A stretch of DNA of 64,000 nt from Gracilimonas sp965227215. GTDB taxonomy: Bacteria > Bacteroidota > Rhodothermia > Balneolales > Balneolaceae. The notes below the pieces were generated by a model. It worked only from the letters and a program-made list of their open reading frames with translations. It did not search any database and had not been told where the DNA came from. The DNA is taken from the NCBI GenBank assembly GCA_965227215.1, contig OZ245729.1, positions 806,001 through 870,000 on the forward strand, in the 5' to 3' direction. Positions 42,458-50,572 of the stretch are shown here, in pieces; the first letter of the stretch is position 1, and the number at the start of each line of letters is the position of its first letter. Position numbers and translations under genes: made by a program.

Positions 42458-43897
42458 CTAATTGTTCATTCCATATAAAAACCGCAACATATCCGGCATC
42501 CGTTTTGCCCATGCCCGCTCGTTGTGAGCAGCTCCCTCCTCGATGATAAAGTGAAGATTTCGGTCTGACCATCCCTTTCTTACCAAAGCCTGTTGCAGTG
42601 ATTCTGCATTATCTACGGCTCCTTCTCCTTCGGCCGTTCCCATATCCAGCCAGATATGCTGTCCTGTAGAACCCGACAATTGATTGACTTCATCGATAAT
42701 CATTCTTCCGTCCCACCAGACAGATGGAGAAACTACCAGCAGCTTACCGAAAACATCAGGATGTTCGAGTCCAAGATATAGTGTAATCAATCCGCCCAGA
42801 GAAGAACCACCAAGGGCAGTGAACTCTTTCCCAGGTTTCGTTCGAAAGTTCCCATCAACAAATGGCTTCACTTTATTTAGAATAAAATCACCATATACAT
42901 CTCCCTTGCCCCCCATCGATGGCTTGGTTGCGATGATTTTTTCAGCCTTCCCTCCTGAAACCTTAAAGTTAAACGTAATACCCGCCTGTGGGAGGTAAAA
43001 CCCATGTTCGGTTTTGGGGATCAGAGGCTGCCAGTAATCTCCACCGGGAATCATGGCATAGAGTGCATCTTCTTTTGTCTTGAACCGGATGGTATCTCCT
43101 TCAGTATTCGTAAAACCTCCTGTATAAGCCTCAGGAAATGAAGATTCTCTTTCCGATGAAATACGGTGTAATTCGTATCGCCACACCTGCTCGCTGGGGG
43201 TATACTCATCGATTCTATCCGGAGTATTACCAATACCTACAATAATAACGGGCTCAATCTCACCTGCCCGAATCAGTTCTTCAGCGGCTTCATCAACTTT
43301 CCATTCCTGTCCGATTTCCGAAGCGTCAAACAGCCCCCTGCCGTCATGCATATACAGTACCGGGTACCGCTTTTCACTCTGCTGATAGCCGGGAGGCAGG
43401 TAAATAAACAAGTCTCTGGGTAACAGACTTTCACTCTTAAAATCTCTGATAATCTCTACATGACCGGTTATTGTGACCTGAGGTTGAGGAGGCTGGTCTT
43501 CCCAGGCTAATGCAATTTTGTTCTCTTTTCCCTTATAAACGGTGACGTCATGGTTCCGACCGGCTTGCCAGCCGTCATCCGGATTGTCCGCTCCATCCAC
43601 TTTAATTTTGAAGGAGATTTGCAAACTGTCGGCATTGAGTTTAAAAGGCACGGCTACCTCGTACATCCCATTATTATTTGGGCCTGCAGCCTTATAGGTT
43701 CTTCCCCAACTCAATGGAGGCTGATCACCCCGAATACCAACCGTTTCTGTGCCCGGTTCAAACCAACCTTCTGATATCGGTTTGCTCATATCCAATGAAA
43801 AGTAAAGGGTATCAGCGGTTTGGGCAGAAGCACTCGCGGTAATTAATAAACTGAGTAGAATAATCCCGAATTGAACGCGGAGAGAAAAATGGCGCAT
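42458..43897 (-). CDS. secreted modular esterase with an inserted beta domain
   Basis: 479 residues. Signal peptide (1-26), an N-terminal beta-sandwich (about 29-140) resembling starch-binding-type modules, then an esterase-D-like alpha/beta hydrolase ('YLPPGYQQSEKRYPVLYMHDG', 166-186 in outline). Nucleophile motif 'GGSSLGG' gives S366; His near 'AAHNERAW'. Between 'DEYTPS' (about 230-235) and 'GGKGDVYGDF' (about 329-338), normally adjacent, sits about 93 extra residues that look like the small beta barrel DUF3471 ('LYAMIPGGDYWQPLIP', 'GITFNFKVSGGKAEKI'). Substrate unknown; siderophore or glycan esters are possible. Confidence 0.82.
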   Translation of the reverse strand: MRHFSLRVQFGIILLSLLITASASAQTADTLYFSLDMSKPISEGWFEPGTETVGIRGDQPPLSWGRTYKAAGPNNNGMYEVAVPFKLNADSLQISFKIKVDGADNPDDGWQAGRNHDVTVYKGKENKIALAWEDQPPQPQVTITGHVEIIRDFKSESLLPRDLFIYLPPGYQQSEKRYPVLYMHDGRGLFDASEIGQEWKVDEAAEELIRAGEIEPVIIVGIGNTPDRIDEYTPSEQVWRYELHRISSERESSFPEAYTGGFTNTEGDTIRFKTKEDALYAMIPGGDYWQPLIPKTEHGFYLPQAGITFNFKVSGGKAEKIIATKPSMGGKGDVYGDFILNKVKPFVDGNFRTKPGKEFTALGGSSLGGLITLYLGLEHPDVFGKLLVVSPSVWWDGRMIIDEVNQLSGSTGQHIWLDMGTAEGEGAVDNAESLQQALVRKGWSDRNLHFIIEEGAAHNERAWAKRMPDMLRFLYGMNN

Positions 43898-43993
43898 AAA
43901 TAATTGCTATGATGAATAATAAGCTGCGAATATACCGCTAATCTTAAAACCGATACTAGTCCAAAAATGAAAAGCGTTATTTATCATCATAGA

Positions 43994-44068
43994 AATCCTA
44001 AAATCAAGTAATCATGGTTCAAAATTATTTGAACCATGATTAGAGGGATTATCCGGATTGGTAGGATT
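43994..44068. repeat. 75-bp MITE-like repeat, copy 1
   Basis: Terminal inverted repeats aatccta/taggatt (43994-44000, 44062-44068) and an internal perfect 14-bp stem aatcatggttcaaa/tttgaaccatgatt (44010-44023, 44028-44041). Matches copy 2 at 44658-44732 in order, length and most bases. Lies in the gap before the M23 gene's 3' end. Confidence 0.8.
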
Positions 44069-44085
44069 ATTTAAAAACTAGTCAC

Positions 44086-44565
44086 TCATGGCAGATATTT
44101 TAACGGATCCTGAGGCTCTCCATCCAGTAAAATCTCGAAATGAAGCACCGGCCCTGTCGTCTGTCCAGACTTTCCGGCTAAACCCAGCACTTGACCTTTA
44201 TTTACTTTTGATCCATCAGAAAGATCACTATTAATACTTCCTAAATGAGCATAACGGGTCACAAATCCTTCTGAATGCTGTATCATAATAAATTTACCGA
44301 ACTTTTCTTTCTCACCGGCAAATAACACCATTCCTTTTTCGGAAGCGTGAATCTTATCTCCTTCACTAACTTTGAAGTCAATGCCTTTGTGCATTTTTTG
44401 TGTTTGAAGAATAGGATGAGTTCTTACTCCAAAGTTCGAAAGTACAACCGCTTTATCATTCAGCGGGTTGATGAAAGAAACGCTCCCATCATTTGCAGAT
44501 TTTACAACTGACGAATCAAAACTTAACAGCGAAAGTAGCAGTGTAAATATAGCGGCAATTTTCAT
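44086..44565 (-). CDS. M23-family (LytM-type) protein, probably catalytically weak or an activator
   Basis: 159 residues: signal peptide (1-23) then a complete LytM fold (about 30-158). Zinc ligands H59 and D63 ('HKGID'), catalytic H107 ('RYAHLG') and third zinc ligand H142 are present, but the usual 'HLH' reads 'VLH': V140 replaces the second catalytic His. NlpD- and EnvC-type amidase activators show similar losses. Likely a periplasmic wall-remodelling protein or amidase activator. Bracketed by two copies of a 75-bp repeat. No coiled coil or LysM domain, so it is smaller than known activators. Confidence 0.85.
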   Translation of the reverse strand: MKIAAIFTLLLSLLSFDSSVVKSANDGSVSFINPLNDKAVVLSNFGVRTHPILQTQKMHKGIDFKVSEGDKIHASEKGMVLFAGEKEKFGKFIMIQHSEGFVTRYAHLGSINSDLSDGSKVNKGQVLGLAGKSGQTTGPVLHFEILLDGEPQDPLKYLP

Positions 44566-44895
44566 GATCAGATCCCGAATTTAAATGAATGATTTACTGA
44601 AATAGCGAAATAAACTAATTATAAGCAAATCAACCCGATAGATTGTGCCATCGTGGTAATCCTAGAATCAAGTAAATCATGGTGCATAAATTGTGAACCA
44701 TGATTAGCGGGATGATCCGGATTCGTAGGATTTTATTATGAGAGAGGTAACAGCGACCTACCTTTGATCTATTCCTTTGTCACCAAAAAATGGAACACGG
44801 ATAACGCTGATCTAGCGGATAGTCACTGTTTAAAAAAACAGAAATCATACTTTCCTCGGAGATGATCTGCCACAATCCACCTCATCCGCATTCTA
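44566..44895. other. 330-bp non-coding gap
   Basis: No gene is seen. Apart from the 75-bp repeat (44658-44732, listed separately) it has no strong hairpin, T-run or TAnnTTTG element that I could find. Confidence 0.5.
44658..44732. repeat. 75-bp MITE-like repeat, copy 2
   Basis: Terminal inverted repeats aatccta/taggatt (44658-44664, 44726-44732), inner stem aatcatggt/accatgatt (44675-44683, 44697-44705). Same length and orientation as copy 1; the shared right part is gattagNgggatNatccggattNgtaggatt. Confidence 0.8.
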
Positions 44896-45642
44896 TCACC
44901 CTTTCCCATGAATGGCATTATAATCTTTAATTACGGTCTTCAGGAATTCATCCCCACTCATGTCATGATTCTCCACGCCTAATCTCTCTTCAATTTTCTT
45001 ACGGGTTTTCTGGAGCATCAGGAACCAGTTATCGTAATCGTAATGGGAACGGGAGTCGAGCACTTCCCGGATAATTCGAATATCGTTATCGGTGAGTTCG
45101 GCCACCTGCTGAAACCGGGGTTCGTAAGCATCCGCTACTTTGGAGTACAGCGTATTATCGAGATTGACCTTCTTGCGTTCTTTAATCACACAGGTTTTTC
45201 CCAGAATATCACCGATGCGTTGTCCTTTCCCATTTAGCAGTATTGCCACAAAAGCCAGAACGCCACTGGTCATAGAAATTTCGACCAGCCTGAACATCCA
45301 CCGAACCAAATATCCCCCAAGATTGGCTCGCGTACCGTCTATTTTCACCACCCGGATTCCTACAATCTTTTTCCCCAGGCTGTAGCCATTAGAAATCACT
45401 TCTGAAACCAGGTGATACAACATGAGCGGCAGTACAATAATGATGTATAGTACCCAAACAGAATCCTCAAAGCTGCCTGTTGATGATGGGCCAATATCAT
45501 TTACATACCCCCAGATCCATATCACCACCAGGTAATATATCCCGATAAAAAAAGCGTCCAGAAAAAAAGCGAGGATGCGCTCTCCCACTCCGGCCGGCTC
45601 ATAGCTTAGTTTTACATGTTGTGAGGTTTCAATACCTACCAT
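44896..45642 (-). CDS. RDD-family membrane protein
   Basis: 248 residues. RDD domain at about 10-155, with 'YEPAGVGERILAFFLDAFFI' start (Arg-Asp pattern, in outline), 'SEVISNGYSLGKKIVGIRVV' and 'GQRIGDILGKTCVI'; three membrane helices. A C-terminal soluble region (about 165-248) is charged and helical. RDD proteins are often found beside MoxR/DUF58 gene clusters, as here: the plus-strand SpoIIM-DUF58 set starts 117 bp away, divergently. Confidence 0.88.
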   Translation of the reverse strand: MVGIETSQHVKLSYEPAGVGERILAFFLDAFFIGIYYLVVIWIWGYVNDIGPSSTGSFEDSVWVLYIIIVLPLMLYHLVSEVISNGYSLGKKIVGIRVVKIDGTRANLGGYLVRWMFRLVEISMTSGVLAFVAILLNGKGQRIGDILGKTCVIKERKKVNLDNTLYSKVADAYEPRFQQVAELTDNDIRIIREVLDSRSHYDYDNWFLMLQKTRKKIEERLGVENHDMSGDEFLKTVIKDYNAIHGKG

Positions 45643-45759
45643 AATGCTGATTTATTAGGATTTCTGTGGTTTCGTATTGGTTTTGATTTGTTATCTTCTT
45701 GCACACAAACGAGCGCCAAGTTAGGCTCATGGTTGTTAAAACGAAAGTGAATTTACTGA

Positions 45760-46713
45760 ATGAGAGAAGTTGCCTTTTTACGGAAGAATGCAGACAAATG
45801 GAAGGAGTTTGAGAGTCTGCTTAAGGATAAATCTCAGGATGATCCCGATAAACTCGCTGATCTTTACATCGAACTCAGCGCCGATTTGGCTTATGCACAG
45901 GCAAACTATCCCGGCAGTAAAACCGAAGAATACCTGAACCAGCTTTCCGTAGCCGTTCATGATGAAATCTATCGCTCAAAGAAAGAAGAGACCAATCGCC
46001 TGATCACCTTTTGGACCCGGGAACTGCCCGAGCTTTTTGCGACCAAACAGAAAGAACTGCTCTACAGTTTTATCGTTTTTAGTATAGCCATTGCGATCGG
46101 CGTATTGTCTTCGATGAATGATCCTTCTTTTGTGAGATACATTATGGGTGATGCCTATGTAAATATGACCATCAGTAATATTGACCGGGGCGACCCACTG
46201 GCTGTGTACAAAGAAGCAGAAGAAATGAACATGTTTTTCGCCATCACCGTGAATAATGTGCGCGTTTCTTTTTATGCCTTTGCAAGCGGCTTACTCACTT
46301 CGCTTGGGGTTGGAATGGTTCTTCTGAATAATGGCGTGATGGTGGGAGCTTTTATCCACTTTTTTGCTAAATATGGATTGGTAACCGAGGCCCTGAGAGT
46401 GATTTTCATTCACGGTACGTTGGAACTTTCTGCCATTGTGATTGCAGGAGCAGCCGGATTCGTGGTGGGCAATGGCTTCCTATTCCCCGGTACCCGTTCT
46501 CGCAAAGATTCTTTCATAAAAGCCGGTCGGGAAGGACTGAAAATGATTGTTGGGCTGGTCCCCATTTTTGTAGCGGCCGGATTACTGGAATCGTTTGTCA
46601 CCCGCTATACAGAAATGCCTGTCTGGTTGAGCTTATTCATAATTTTGGGTTCCTTAGCTTTCATTCTCTGGTACTTTGTGTATTTACCTAACACTCTAAA
46701 AAAGAAACAATGA
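45760..46713 (+). CDS. SpoIIM/DUF95-family membrane protein
   Basis: 317 residues. A soluble N-terminal half (about 1-95) is followed by about five membrane helices with the DUF95 pattern 'NNVRVSFYAFASGLLTSLGVGMVLLNNGVMVGA' (about 162-194, in outline), then 'HGTLELSAIVIAGAAGF'. Stage II sporulation M homologues occur in non-sporulating bacteria within MoxR-DUF58 clusters. Overlaps the next gene by 4 bp (ATGA). Confidence 0.88.
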   Translation: MREVAFLRKNADKWKEFESLLKDKSQDDPDKLADLYIELSADLAYAQANYPGSKTEEYLNQLSVAVHDEIYRSKKEETNRLITFWTRELPELFATKQKELLYSFIVFSIAIAIGVLSSMNDPSFVRYIMGDAYVNMTISNIDRGDPLAVYKEAEEMNMFFAITVNNVRVSFYAFASGLLTSLGVGMVLLNNGVMVGAFIHFFAKYGLVTEALRVIFIHGTLELSAIVIAGAAGFVVGNGFLFPGTRSRKDSFIKAGREGLKMIVGLVPIFVAAGLLESFVTRYTEMPVWLSLFIILGSLAFILWYFVYLPNTLKKKQ

Positions 46714-47534
46714 GCGACTTCAAACTTCAAAAATATCGCGACCTCGGGGGCATTTTAACCGATTCATTTACCTACATCCGGGTACATTACAAAAGTCTGG
46801 GCAAGGCGCTGGGACTCCTGGTTCTGCCTTTCTATATCATCTCCGGCCTGTTGGTCGGCAGCGGATATTCCAGCTTTTTCACTGCTGTGTTAGATAACCC
46901 CGACGCTTCAGCTGAGGCTCTTTTCAGTGGAGACTTTGTGATCGGAATGCTCCTTCTTGCCTTTTCATCCGGAGCCCTGCTCACAGTTTCGCTGACGCAT
47001 ATCAATCTTGCCCGGGATACAAATGAGGTACGGTTTGAGGATATTTTCAACAATTTTGGACGGAATTTCTTTACACTCCTGGGCCTCTACATCCTGATCA
47101 TAATCATTGTCTTCTTCGGATTTATGTTTTTCATCATACCGGGCATCTATATCGGGATAAAACTTTTTGTGGCACCGGCTGTGGCTGTAATAGAACAGCG
47201 AAATCCTTTTGAGGCAATCAGCCGTTCGTGGGACCTTGTGCAAGGCCACTGGTGGTTTACATTTGCCACGTACCTGGTAATGAACATCATCACGTCATTC
47301 ATGTCCTATGTACTCATTATCCCGATGTCGATACTGTTTGGTTTTCTGGCAGCTTCAGGTACCGGTGATTCCGCGCTCATCGGAACCGGAATGGGACTTT
47401 TTTACGGATTGCTTATAGTCGTAGCCTCCCTGTTTTCGGTACTTATGCTGATTGCCATGGCTCTGCAGTACTTTAACCTGATTGAGCGAAAAGAAGGAAA
47501 AGGATTACGCGCACAAATTGAGGAGTTGGGTTGA
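46710..47534 (+). CDS. integral membrane protein of the MoxR-DUF58 cluster
   Basis: 274 residues with about six membrane helices (33-55, 75-95, 110-145, 170-200, 215-245, 250-265 roughly). A short region 'PAVAVIEQRNPFEAISRSWDLVQGHWW' (about 150-176, in outline) matches the DUF975/DUF7544-like pattern of membrane proteins near MoxR operons. Function unknown. Coupled to its neighbours by 4-bp overlaps on both sides. Confidence 0.78.
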   Translation: MSDFKLQKYRDLGGILTDSFTYIRVHYKSLGKALGLLVLPFYIISGLLVGSGYSSFFTAVLDNPDASAEALFSGDFVIGMLLLAFSSGALLTVSLTHINLARDTNEVRFEDIFNNFGRNFFTLLGLYILIIIIVFFGFMFFIIPGIYIGIKLFVAPAVAVIEQRNPFEAISRSWDLVQGHWWFTFATYLVMNIITSFMSYVLIIPMSILFGFLAASGTGDSALIGTGMGLFYGLLIVVASLFSVLMLIAMALQYFNLIERKEGKGLRAQIEELG

Positions 47535-48247
47535 TCCGCAGACTGCTGCTAATATTTCTTTTTCTGATTCCGGCTGCAGCAACAGCTCAGGACTCTTCCG
47601 AGGTTCAAAACTTTGAACCGGACAGCAGCGAAGTGTATGTGAGAACCGTTGCCCCTTCCACCCTCGACAGTTTAACCGCTGATAATGTATTTGCTTACAA
47701 CGAAGAAGCGGAAAACCCCGAGACCCTGTGGAGTCGGATTCAGCGATGGTTCATTCAGATACTTCAGTGGATATTCAGCAGTCCGTGGGCATCCATCACC
47801 GTACGGGTTATCTTTTTTGCCATATTCGGAGCTGTCCTTTTTGCTCTCATAAATCATATGCTGGGCGGGAATCTAACCTCCTCCTTCTCCAGGAAAAAAT
47901 CGGGGCAATCTCTGGCAATGAACATTGGGGAAACGGAGCTCTCTAAAACAAATTACGAAGAAATGTTGCAGTCGGCTCTCTCCGAAAATCGCTACCGTGA
48001 TGCCGTACGGATTCTATATCTGAAAGCACTTCAGCAGCTTAATGAGAATGAACTTATAAACTGGAAGCCGGACAAAACAAACCATGATTACCTGCGCGAA
48101 TTAGGCAGTCACCCGGCCGGCGATTTTTTCAACAAGCTTACCACCTATTATGAATATGTAGAATACGGTGATTTTAACATCGAGAAGCCCGGTTTTGAAA
48201 CCGTTCAGGATGTCTATCAGAAATTCAAAGATCAAGCCGGTTCATAG
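47531..48247 (+). CDS. DUF4129-domain membrane protein
   Basis: 238 residues beginning at TTG, overlapping the previous TGA. Signal peptide (1-20), a Pro/Ser-rich periplasmic segment, one membrane helix (about 88-112) and a C-terminal DUF4129 domain: 'ALSENRYRDAVRILYLKALQQL' (about 150-171, in outline) and 'ELINWKPDKTNHDYLREL'. DUF4129 proteins often pair with transglutaminase-like or DUF4350 proteins in such clusters. Confidence 0.85.
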   Translation: MIRRLLLIFLFLIPAAATAQDSSEVQNFEPDSSEVYVRTVAPSTLDSLTADNVFAYNEEAENPETLWSRIQRWFIQILQWIFSSPWASITVRVIFFAIFGAVLFALINHMLGGNLTSSFSRKKSGQSLAMNIGETELSKTNYEEMLQSALSENRYRDAVRILYLKALQQLNENELINWKPDKTNHDYLRELGSHPAGDFFNKLTTYYEYVEYGDFNIEKPGFETVQDVYQKFKDQAGS

Positions 48248-49449
48248 TGTTTAAAAAAGAACGAACATATTATTTCATTCTGGGCGGGTTGATATTTATC
48301 TATGTCCTGACTCAACTTCTTCGCCCAAAACCCTTAGACTGGACCGAGAGCTTTTCCGCTGACGACAAAATCCCGTATGGAGGCTATTTAATCCATGCCT
48401 TACTTCCGGCTACTTTTCCGGATGACGAAATCAGCATCAACAGGTCGCCTATTTTTGAATATGCCGACACTGCAAATCCCCAAAAGAACTGGGTTTTCAT
48501 CAACAAGAGCTTTGGCATCGACCGCTGGGAAACGGACATTCTATTGTCTCAGGTTGAACAAGGAGCCTCCGTATTCATTGCCGCCCGAACCTTTGAACAA
48601 GCTTTCAAAGACAGCCTGGAGATTGGCACGTATTTAAATAACCCGTTACTGACGGGAGGATCTATTTTGGATGACGACACCGTCCGTGTCAATTTCACTA
48701 ATCCACAATTAAAAAAAGAATCCGGCTTTCCCTATTACCGCAGTACCACCGAAACCTACTTCTATAGGGCTGATTCCACCCTGAATGTAACATCACTGGG
48801 CATCAACGAAGAAGGAAATCCCAATTTCATCCGAATTGAATTTGGAGAAGGAGAACTGTTTCTGCATTCCAACCCCACCCTGTTTACCAATTATTTTGTA
48901 CGTGATGAAACGGGAGCCGATTATGCCCTGAAAGCACTTTCTTACCTGCCTGAAAGAGAAACTATTTGGGATGAATACTATAAGGACGTGCGCCTTGCCG
49001 GTGGCAGTGTAGTCCGATATGTTGTTTCAGAGAAACATCTCAGCTGGGCATGGTTTATCAGTTTAAGCGGAGTGTTGCTGTTTATGATTTTCCGCGCCAA
49101 ACGAAAACAACGGATTATTCCAACAATCGAACCGCCTAAAAACTCCAGCATTGAATTTGCCCGAACTATTGGAAGCCTGTATCTCGAAAAAGGTGATCAC
49201 AAGCTTATTTCCGATAAGAAAATCAGGTTCTTCTTTGATTATATTCGATCCAACCTGGGGCTGGATACTTCCGAAATTGATAAAGAATTAAAGCATGATG
49301 TAGCCCTACGATCAGGTATTGAGGAGACCGAAATACAGGCGCTTTTTGATCTGATTGACAAGATCTCCGGCAAGGACCACATCACCCAAAAAGAATTAAA
49401 ATTGTTAACCGAACGAATTGACCAATTCTATAACGAGAGTCAACGATGA
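48247..49449 (+). CDS. DUF4350-domain membrane protein
   Basis: 400 residues from a GTG start that overlaps the previous stop. N-terminal membrane helix (about 8-24), a periplasmic DUF4350-like domain (about 35-235, with 'YGGYLIHALLPATF' and 'FIAARTFEQAF'), a second helix (about 262-278) and a helical cytoplasmic tail. Such proteins are seen with MoxR ATPases and DUF58 proteins, where they may be substrates or anchors. Function is inferred from context only. Confidence 0.82.
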   Translation: MFKKERTYYFILGGLIFIYVLTQLLRPKPLDWTESFSADDKIPYGGYLIHALLPATFPDDEISINRSPIFEYADTANPQKNWVFINKSFGIDRWETDILLSQVEQGASVFIAARTFEQAFKDSLEIGTYLNNPLLTGGSILDDDTVRVNFTNPQLKKESGFPYYRSTTETYFYRADSTLNVTSLGINEEGNPNFIRIEFGEGELFLHSNPTLFTNYFVRDETGADYALKALSYLPERETIWDEYYKDVRLAGGSVVRYVVSEKHLSWAWFISLSGVLLFMIFRAKRKQRIIPTIEPPKNSSIEFARTIGSLYLEKGDHKLISDKKIRFFFDYIRSNLGLDTSEIDKELKHDVALRSGIEETEIQALFDLIDKISGKDHITQKELKLLTERIDQFYNESQR

Positions 49450-50465
49450 GCACTGAAGAGAAAGACACCCAAAGCGATCAACCGAAGAAAGAAAAAGCAC
49501 CTTTTGAAAGCCGTACTGATTTATCGGGCGTAGAAAAGCTGGTAAAAAGTATCAGGGAGGAAATAGGAAAGATCATTGTAGGTCAGCAGCGTATGGTTGA
49601 CTTACTGATCGCCGCCCTGCTCGCAGACGGACACGTTTTGATTGAAGGCGTTCCAGGTGTGGCCAAAACCCTGACCACCAAACTACTGGCCCAAACCATC
49701 AGCGCTGATTTTTCCCGTATCCAGTTCACCCCCGACATGATGCCGGCTGACGTGATCGGAACTTCGGTATTTAACCCCAAAACCACGGATTTTGAGTTTA
49801 AGGAAGGACCGATTTTCTCAAATCTTGTACTTATTGATGAAATCAATCGCTCGCCCGCGAAAACACAGGCAGCCCTGTTTGAGGTAATGGAGGAGCGCCA
49901 AATAACGGTGGATGGGAAAACCTATTTCATGGAACCGCCCTTCATGGTTATTGCCACGCAAAACCCGATTGAGCATGAGGGAACGTACCGGTTGCCCGAA
50001 GCTCAGCTCGACCGCTTTTTGTTCCGCATTGATGTCCCCTATCCTTCTTTGGAAGAAGAAGTACAGATTTTATCCGGCAGTTATTCCAGAAAGAACAAAC
50101 TGGACTTCAGCTCGCTGGAGAAAGTCATTTCGGCTAAAGAAATCGCCAAACAACGAAATGTTGCTGCATCGGTTCACGTGGAGCCCGAGTTGATGAATTA
50201 CATTGCTCAAATTATTCAGAATACACGAAACAGCAGTTCGGTTTCGATAGGTGCTTCGCCAAGGGCTTCTGTTTTTGTGATGAAAGCCGCACAAGCCTGG
50301 GCCGCCATGAACGGGCGCGATTTCATCACCCCTGAAGATGTGAAGGAAGTTATTAATCCGGTACTCCGGCATCGAATCACCCTTACCCCTGAGAAGGAAA
50401 TGGAGGGCATGAAACCCGATCAGGTAATTCAGATAATCCTAGAGAAGGTGGAGGTGCCGAGGTAA
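49446..50465 (+). CDS. MoxR-family AAA+ ATPase (DUF58 cluster copy)
   Basis: 339 residues. A charged N-terminal segment (1-25), then Walker A 'GVPGVAKTLT' (about 70-79), Walker B 'LIDEINR', sensor-1 'ATQNPIEHEG', and the C-terminal lid with 'SIGASPRASVFVMKAAQAWA'. Similar throughout to the solitary copy at 25463. Within the cluster it is likely to act on the DUF58 protein encoded 107 bp downstream, a pairing seen widely. Confidence 0.93.
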   Translation: MSTEEKDTQSDQPKKEKAPFESRTDLSGVEKLVKSIREEIGKIIVGQQRMVDLLIAALLADGHVLIEGVPGVAKTLTTKLLAQTISADFSRIQFTPDMMPADVIGTSVFNPKTTDFEFKEGPIFSNLVLIDEINRSPAKTQAALFEVMEERQITVDGKTYFMEPPFMVIATQNPIEHEGTYRLPEAQLDRFLFRIDVPYPSLEEEVQILSGSYSRKNKLDFSSLEKVISAKEIAKQRNVAASVHVEPELMNYIAQIIQNTRNSSSVSIGASPRASVFVMKAAQAWAAMNGRDFITPEDVKEVINPVLRHRITLTPEKEMEGMKPDQVIQIILEKVEVPR

Positions 50466-50470
50466 AGAAA

Positions 50471-50494
50471 GTCATCGTGGGCTTAGACCCGCGA
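50471..50494 (-). repeat. 24-bp palindromic extragenic repeat, copy B
   Basis: gtcatcg-tgggc-ttaga-cccgcga; read on the minus strand it matches copy A (34313-34336) except at two positions. Lies in the 107-bp gap between the MoxR and DUF58 genes. Confidence 0.7.
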
Positions 50495-50572
50495 TCTCCT
50501 TTCACCACATCCTAAATTGAATAAGGAGATGCCTGTCAATGCACGGCATGACCGACCTAAGTAAACTAGTTT

